Positions 5,685 to 9,073 of a stretch of DNA of 9,073 nucleotides are shown piece by piece (position 1 is the first letter of the stretch; each line of letters begins with the position of its first letter). The position numbers and the translations under genes are program-made. Source of the DNA: JBEKZQ01 sp049509675. GTDB taxonomy: Bacteria > Planctomycetota > Planctomycetia > Pirellulales > Thermoguttaceae. The DNA lies in NCBI GenBank assembly GCA_049509675.1, contig JBEKZQ010000256.1, positions 1-9,073 on the forward strand, in the 5' to 3' direction. Below the pieces are notes generated by a model that searched no databases, was not told where the DNA came from, and was given only the letters and a program-made list of their open reading frames with translations.

Positions 5685-7760
5685 CTACGTGCGTTTGCGC
5701 GGTTTGGGGATGCCGCCCGGTCCGGTGTGCCGCTTGCGGCGGCCGCCCCGTTCGGCGCGGGTGGCGTGATGGATCTGGGCTTCGGCCAACGGCTTGCCCA
5801 GTTGTTTGCGCATCTGCTGGATGCGGTCGCGCAGGGCGGCGGCCCGCTCGAACTCCAGGGCCTCGGCCGCGGCCAGCATCTCGCCTTCCAACTCGGCCAG
5901 GAACTCTTCGGTGATGTATTGCGCGTCGTCGCCGCGGCCCACGGCCGCATAGGAGCGGGCATGGGCGGCGGCCTCGGCCTCGATGCCGCCGCGGATCGCC
6001 TTGCGGATCGTCTCGGGGGTAATGCCGTGCTGGCGATTGTAGGCCTCCTGCATCTTGCGGCGGCGGCCGGTCTCGTCGATCGCCCGCTGCATCGAATCGG
6101 TGACCTTGTCGGCATACAGCATCACCTTGGCGTTCACGTTCCGCGCGGAGCGGCCGATGGTTTGCATGAGCGAGGTTTCGCTGCGCAAGAAACCCTCCTT
6201 GTCGGCATCCAGGATCGCCACCAGGGAGACTTCCGGCAGGTCCAGCCCTTCCCGCAGCAGGTTCACGCCCACCAGGACGTCGAAATCTCCTTGCCGCAAG
6301 TCGCGCAATAGTTCCACGCGCTCGAAGGCGTCCAGCTCGCTGTGGAGCCATTTGCAGCGCACGTCCTGCTTGCTGAAGTAGGCGGCCAGGTCCTCGGCCA
6401 GGCGCTTGGTGAGCGTGGTGACCAGGACGCGTTCGCCCGCGGCGGCCCGTTGGCGGATCTGTTCCAACAAGTGGGGCACCTGGGTGCGTGCGGCGGCCAC
6501 CTCGATCTGCGGGTCCAGCAGCCCGGTGGGCCGGATCACCTGCTCGACCACGCGGCCGCCGGTCTTCTCCAGCTCGTAGGGGCCGGGGGTGGCCGAGACA
6601 TAGATCGTCTGCTTCGGCCGGCCTTCCCATTCCTCGAAACGCAAGGGCCGGTTGTCCAACGCGCTGGGCAGGCGGAAACCGTGCTCCACCAGCGTCACCT
6701 TGCGATTGTGGTCGCCCGCATACATGCCGCGGATCTGCGGCACCGAGACGTGCGACTCGTCGACGAACAGCAGGAAATCGTCGGGAAAGAAGCTGAAGAG
6801 CGTGTCGGGCGGCGAGCCGGCGGGCCGACCGCTCAAGGGCCGGCTGTAGTTCTCGATCCCCGGACAATAGCCCACCTCCTGGAGCATCTCGATGTCGAAG
6901 CGCGTCCGCGCACTCAGCCGATGCGCCTCCAACAGCTTGCCCTGGTCCTTCAATTGGGCGAGCCGCTCCTGAAGTTCCTTCTTGATGTCGTCCACGGCCT
7001 GATGGATGCGCTCCTCGGGCATGACAAAGTGTTTCGAGGGGTAAATGAACAACTGCTCCCGGCGTTCGATCACTTCGCCGCTCGTCGGGTTGATCACGGC
7101 CAGTTGTTCCACCTCGTCGCCCCAGAACTCGAAGCGGTAGGCGATCTCCTCGTAGGTGGGCCAGACCTCCACGCAGTCGCCGCGAACGCGGAATTTGCCC
7201 CGCTGAAACTCGAAGTCGCTCCGCTCGTATTGGATGTCGACCAGCTTGGCGAGCACGTGGTCGCGATCGACGCTCTGGCCCAGTTCCAGCCCGACCATCA
7301 TCGCCCGGTAGTCCTCCGGCGATCCCAGGCCGTAGATGCAGGAGACGCTGGCCACGATGATCGTATCGCGGCGGCTGACCAGGGCGCTGGTGGCCGCCAG
7401 CCGCAAGCGGTCGATCTCCTGGTTGATCGAGGCGTCTTTCTCAATGTAGATGTCGCGCTGCGGGATGTAGGCCTCGGGTTGGTAGTAGTCGTAATAGCTG
7501 ACGAAATAATGAACGGCGTTGCGCGGGAAGAATTCCTTGAATTCCGAGTACAACTGGGCGGCCAGGGTCTTGTTGTGCGACATGACTAACGTCGGCCGCT
7601 GCAGCGCCTGGATCACGTTGGCCATGGTGAACGTCTTGCCGGAACCGGTCACGCCCATGAGCACCTGGTGCCGCGTTTCGGCGTGCAGCCCCTCAATCAG
7701 CGCGCGGATGGCCTGCGGTTGATCACCGGCCGGCTGGAACGGGGCCACGAGTTCAAACAT
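5685..7760 (-). CDS. uvrB: UvrABC excinuclease subunit B
   Basis: A full-length UvrB of 691 residues. UvrB is loaded onto damaged DNA by UvrA, opens the helix with its beta-hairpin and recruits UvrC for the dual incision in nucleotide excision repair. Visible landmarks: Walker A GVTGSGKT (36-43); the damage-probing hairpin region from YYDYYQPEAYIPQRD through EKDASIN (about 89-113); SVSCIYGLGSPEDY (138-151); Walker B-type DESH (334-337); YVSATPGPYE (387-396); helicase motif V-like NLLREGLDLPEVSL (500-513); motif VI QTIGRSARN (533-541); and a C-terminal UVR domain (about 617-652, LEFERAAALRDRIQQM) that contacts UvrC. The basic tail after it (RGGRRKRHTGPGG) is poorly conserved. Ser in GRSARN replaces the Ala common in other bacteria. 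The start ATG is well placed relative to the family N-terminus (F.L...F.P.GDQP.AI). No partner gene is nearby, as usual for uvrB. Confidence 0.98.
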   Translation of the reverse strand: MFELVAPFQPAGDQPQAIRALIEGLHAETRHQVLMGVTGSGKTFTMANVIQALQRPTLVMSHNKTLAAQLYSEFKEFFPRNAVHYFVSYYDYYQPEAYIPQRDIYIEKDASINQEIDRLRLAATSALVSRRDTIIVASVSCIYGLGSPEDYRAMMVGLELGQSVDRDHVLAKLVDIQYERSDFEFQRGKFRVRGDCVEVWPTYEEIAYRFEFWGDEVEQLAVINPTSGEVIERREQLFIYPSKHFVMPEERIHQAVDDIKKELQERLAQLKDQGKLLEAHRLSARTRFDIEMLQEVGYCPGIENYSRPLSGRPAGSPPDTLFSFFPDDFLLFVDESHVSVPQIRGMYAGDHNRKVTLVEHGFRLPSALDNRPLRFEEWEGRPKQTIYVSATPGPYELEKTGGRVVEQVIRPTGLLDPQIEVAAARTQVPHLLEQIRQRAAAGERVLVTTLTKRLAEDLAAYFSKQDVRCKWLHSELDAFERVELLRDLRQGDFDVLVGVNLLREGLDLPEVSLVAILDADKEGFLRSETSLMQTIGRSARNVNAKVMLYADKVTDSMQRAIDETGRRRKMQEAYNRQHGITPETIRKAIRGGIEAEAAAHARSYAAVGRGDDAQYITEEFLAELEGEMLAAAEALEFERAAALRDRIQQMRKQLGKPLAEAQIHHATRAERGGRRKRHTGPGGIPKPRKRT

Positions 7761-7790
7761 CGTTGATGTACTCTGCTCTCGGACCCCTCT

Positions 7791-7796
7791 ATTCTA
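7791..7796 (-). promoter_or_regulatory. Possible uvrB -10 element
   Basis: On the minus strand TAGAAT lies 30 bp before the uvrB ATG, which would put transcription start about 22 nt upstream of the gene. No convincing -35 box is seen at 16-18 bp spacing, and no close Shine-Dalgarno precedes the ATG. Weak call. Confidence 0.25.
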
Positions 7797-7809
7797 CCGC
7801 CTCGCCGCG

Positions 7810-7847
7810 CGTTGGCTATCCTGGCAGCGGCGCCGGCCTTGCCAACG
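7810..7847. repeat. Inverted repeat CGTTGGC/GCCAACG upstream of uvrB
   Basis: CGTTGGC at 7810-7816 and GCCAACG at 7841-7847 are exact reverse complements around a GC-rich 24-nt interior. It lies upstream of the putative uvrB -10. It could be a hairpin or a protein site; nothing more can be said. Confidence 0.3.
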
Positions 7848-7864
7848 GCTAGGTCTTCCCGGCA

Positions 7865-8349
7865 ATGGCGGTAGATCCCATCGCCAGGCCCGTTTCACGG
7901 GCCTTTCCGCCGAAGGCGGTCTTAGGCCCGACATTCATGGACTTGGGCCGAGGAGCAATTTGGTCAATGCGATCTCAACGACAAGCGACGAACGCGCCGC
8001 CTGGTGCATGTGGCGAACCAGGTGCTTTGTCATCCGTCCGGGAGTCTGCCGGAGCAGACCACGGAGATCGCCGATTGGAAGGCCGCGTATCGTTTGTTCA
8101 GTTGCAAAGAGGCGACGGTCGAGGCCATTGCGGGGCCGCACTGGGAGCAGACGCGTCGGCGTCCGCCAGGCACGTATCTGGTTCTCAGCGACACGACGGA
8201 ACTGGACTTCGGCGTCCAGCGGAAGATTGCCGGGATGAGCAAGACCGGCAATGGAGGCGGTTGGGGGTTCTTGCTGCATTCGGCGTTGGTCGTGGCGGCG
8301 GAGGGCGAGGAGGTCATTGGCCTGGCAGGCCAGAAGATCCGCTATCGGA
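7865..8349 (+). pseudogene. IS4-family (Tn5-like) transposase, N-terminal remnant
   Basis: From about 7938 one frame reads WTWAEEQFGQCDLNDKRRTR, then RRLVHVANQV, SLPEQTTEIADWKAAYRLF, EAIAGPHWEQTR, LVLSDTTELDF and GFLLHSALVV...VIGLAGQKIRYR. This is the N-terminal DNA-binding domain plus start of the catalytic core of Tn5/IS50-like transposases. The Asp in SDTTELDF (codon at 8190) is the first acid of the DDE triad; the other two acids are missing because homology stops at about 8346. The frame has no ATG: upstream lies a stop (TAG 7923-7925). The plausible start region (ATG 7865 or 7937) is in another frame, so a small indel near 7940 separates start and body. GTG 8004 is in frame but would drop part of the DNA-binding domain. 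No terminal inverted repeats or target duplication are visible. It is a dead fragment fused to an integrase piece. Confidence 0.85.
7887..7930. repeat. Adjacent GC hairpins with a competing third arm
   Basis: GGCCCGT-TTC-ACGGGCC (7887-7903) is a perfect 7-bp stem followed by TTT. Directly after it comes CCGCC-GAA-GGCGG (7907-7919). A second GGCCCG at 7925-7930 could pair with the same CGGGCC arm. The block lies at the left edge of the transposase remnant, overlapping its possible N-terminal codons. It may be a terminator-like or attenuator-like structure of the insertion sequence, or just coding DNA of high GC. Confidence 0.45.
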
Positions 8350-8359
8350 TGGCGAAACC

Positions 8360-8581
8360 ATGGGTAGCGTATTCAAGAAGAGCGCAAGCAAGCCGCTGCC
8401 GGTCGGGGCGAAGATCATCGTCCGCAAGGGGCAACGACTCGCCCAATGGCAAGACGCGAACGGCGCCGCGCACCGCGGCCGAGGATCGTATCACCGTCGA
8501 AGTCGGCACCTACGCCGCCAAGTATCGGGACGGCTCGGAAATCGTCCGCAAGGCGGCGACGGGCTGCCGAAGCTGCCGTAA
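8360..8581 (+). pseudogene. Tyrosine integrase N-terminal remnant, frameshifted
   Basis: ATG 8360 opens MGSVFKKSASKPLPVGAKII, then VRKGQRLAQWQDANG, very like the N-terminus of planctomycete site-specific integrases (MASVF.RS..KP.P.GAE...RKG.R.ARW.D..G). From about 8447 the matching sequence moves to another frame: NGKTRTAPRTAAEDRITVEV, GTYAAKYRDGSEIVRKAATGCR. The two frames overlap across GGCAAGACGCGAACGGC, so a short deletion or other indel lies near 8440-8460. Homology ends about 8570; the whole SAM-like and catalytic part (R-H-R-Y) is absent. The piece is joined at its 5' side to the transposase remnant within about 15 bp, and lies about 60 bp from the tRNA-His fragment that probably was its attachment core. 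Assignment rests on remembered family sequence. Confidence 0.7.
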
Positions 8582-8918
8582 GTGCTTGCCCCGTCAACGA
8601 AAACAACCCGCCGACAAGCGCTGTCAACGGGTTGCAAGAGGGGTGGCTGAGGGGATTTGAACCCCCGACTTTCAGATCCACAGTCAGTTCCACGAGTCGG
8701 ACGATGGGGCCGTGCGGCAGCCTACGAACGAAGACGAGTTCACCGAAGTCCTTGTCCTCGGTCACCAGCACACGCTCATCTTGAAGTGCCAGACCAAGTA
8801 GCCGTTCGTCGCTGGCCCTGGGGTCGACGGCCACGGCCGACAACATGTCATGCCCTCTTCCGGCAAGGAAAGTTTCCAGCGAGCGCGACGACACGCAGAC
8901 GTCGAGCAAGAACTTCAT
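8415..8918 (-). CDS. DUF5615 PIN-like toxin, 3' end replaced
   Basis: Residues 1 to about 81 are a DUF5615-type protein: MKFLLDVCVS with acidic Asp6, RGHDM, ASDERLLGLALQDERVLVTEDKDFGEL (conserved acids Asp55, Asp57), then LPHGPIVRLVELTV. Members are PIN-fold putative ribonucleases, toxins of DUF433/DUF5615 toxin-antitoxin pairs, normally about 110-120 residues. Native homology stops where codons run into the tRNA-His fragment (LKVGGSNPLSH is tRNA read as protein), then through the reverse strand of the integrase remnant to a stop at 8415. The native part is therefore 8682-8918 and the last 87 residues are junk. The PIN acids visible are in the retained part, but loss of the C-terminal strands and helix probably inactivates it. 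ATG 8918 overlaps the antitoxin stop as ATGA, so the two genes are translationally coupled. Confidence 0.75.
   Translation of the reverse strand: MKFLLDVCVSSRSLETFLAGRGHDMLSAVAVDPRASDERLLGLALQDERVLVTEDKDFGELVFVRRLPHGPIVRLVELTVDLKVGGSNPLSHPSCNPLTALVGGLFSLTGQALTAASAARRRLADDFRAVPILGGVGADFDGDTILGRGARRRSRLAIGRVVAPCGR
8640..8685 (-). other. 3' part of a tRNA-His gene: attachment-site remnant
   Basis: Read on the minus strand, the segment gives CTGTGGA as a normal 7-nt anticodon loop with anticodon GTG (8679-8681), the 3' anticodon strand TCTGA, variable loop AAGTC, T arm GGGGG-TTCAAAT-CCCCT, acceptor strand CAGCCAC, then C73 (8642) and CCT in place of CCA. C73 and GTG identify tRNA-His. The 5' half is absent: upstream of the loop the expected TCAGA becomes ACTGA, and the sequence is instead the reading frame of a DUF5615 gene. 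A tRNA cut in the anticodon stem next to an integrase remnant is what an integrase attachment core looks like. It cannot be a working tRNA. Confidence 0.85.
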
Positions 8919-9073
8919 GAGGCATGGGCCCCCGCAATGCGTTCTTGCACTTGCTCACCTGCCATCGACCGATGCGCGTAGGCCAAACACGCCTGGATAT
9001 CGGCTGGTTCCAGGAACGGATACTCGCGAAGCAACCGGTCGGGAGTGTCTCCTGCCGCCAGCATTCCGAGCAG
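8915..9073 (-). CDS. DUF433-type antitoxin, C-terminal part (5' end outside window)
   Basis: The minus-strand frame open to the window edge encodes 52 residues: LLGMLAAGDTPDRLLREYPF, LEPADIQACLAYAHRSMAGE, then QVQERIAGAHAS and TGA at 8917-8915. The pattern LLAAG-(D/E)-(S/T)P-..LL..YP.L...DI.A.LAYA is the helical DNA-binding end of DUF433 family proteins, which act as antitoxins and probable autorepressors beside DUF5615 toxins. Its stop overlaps the toxin start by 4 bp (ATGA), the usual layout of this module. The first third of the protein and the promoter lie beyond 9073. Confidence 0.85.
   Translation of the reverse strand: MLGMLAAGDTPDRLLREYPFLEPADIQACLAYAHRSMAGEQVQERIAGAHAS

Noticed and set aside
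4304..6115. Very long minus-strand open frame (about 600 codons) opposite the secreted-protein gene
   Set aside because: It overlaps both the secreted-protein gene and uvrB, its translation is Arg/Ala/Pro-rich low complexity, and it shows no domain; it is a by-product of high GC codon use.
5587..6867. Second minus-strand frame over uvrB, about 426 codons
   Set aside because: It is out of frame with uvrB, Arg/Gly/Pro-rich, and its end reads through the short intergenic repeat at 5651-5680.
6342..7589. Plus-strand open frame of about 415 codons opposite uvrB
   Set aside because: It is a mirror of the well-conserved uvrB coding sequence and has no recognisable domain or ribosome binding site.
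7887..7906. Intrinsic terminator for a gene entering from the left
   Set aside because: The stem is good but only three T residues follow, and no plus-strand gene ends just before it; uvrB starts nearby on the other strand.
8640..8685. Functional tRNA-His gene
   Set aside because: The 5' half (acceptor strand, D arm, 5' anticodon strand) is missing and replaced by toxin codons, so no cloverleaf can form.

Overview
The window looks like a chromosomal segment of a GC-rich planctomycete. Four things point there: a leucine-rich-repeat protein with the repeated DAGL...L unit behind one membrane anchor, a secreted Cys/Gly-rich beta-barrel-like protein of the type common in Pirellula-like genomes, an RHS-core tail, and palindromic intergenic repeats built on GCACTGGC-GCCAGTGGCAC and CTCGC-GGA-GCGAG. 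The lineage is inferred from gene style; there is no rRNA or other direct marker.

Left part (1-2188): the 3' end of an RHS-repeat gene with a proline-rich, then acidic coiled-coil tail; a small membrane-anchored LRR protein; and a GT8-like glycosyltransferase. Middle (2189-4030): an intergenic stretch with two strong inverted repeats, then a long gene joining an N-terminal sulfotransferase-like domain to a C-terminal GT-A glycosyltransferase domain. The linker between them is itself made of three copies of a palindromic repeat. The GT8-like protein and the fusion may act on the same glycan, but nothing shows the product.

Centre (4031-7760): a secreted outer-membrane-like protein carrying 20 cysteines in 67 residues, convergent with a complete, well-conserved uvrB (excinuclease ABC subunit B).

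Right part (7761-9073) is a mobile-DNA graveyard. In order it holds GC-rich hairpins, the N-terminal third of a Tn5/IS4-type transposase, the frameshifted N-terminus of a planctomycete-type tyrosine integrase, and a 46-nt 3' portion of a tRNA-His gene (minus strand) that looks like an attachment-site core. That tRNA piece cuts into the 3' end of a DUF5615 PIN-like toxin gene, which overlaps by 4 bp an upstream DUF433-type antitoxin running off the window edge.

No complete new system is evident. The most unusual features are the tRNA-His/integrase/toxin junction, the repeat-built linker in the sulfotransferase-glycosyltransferase fusion, and the cysteine cluster in the secreted protein.
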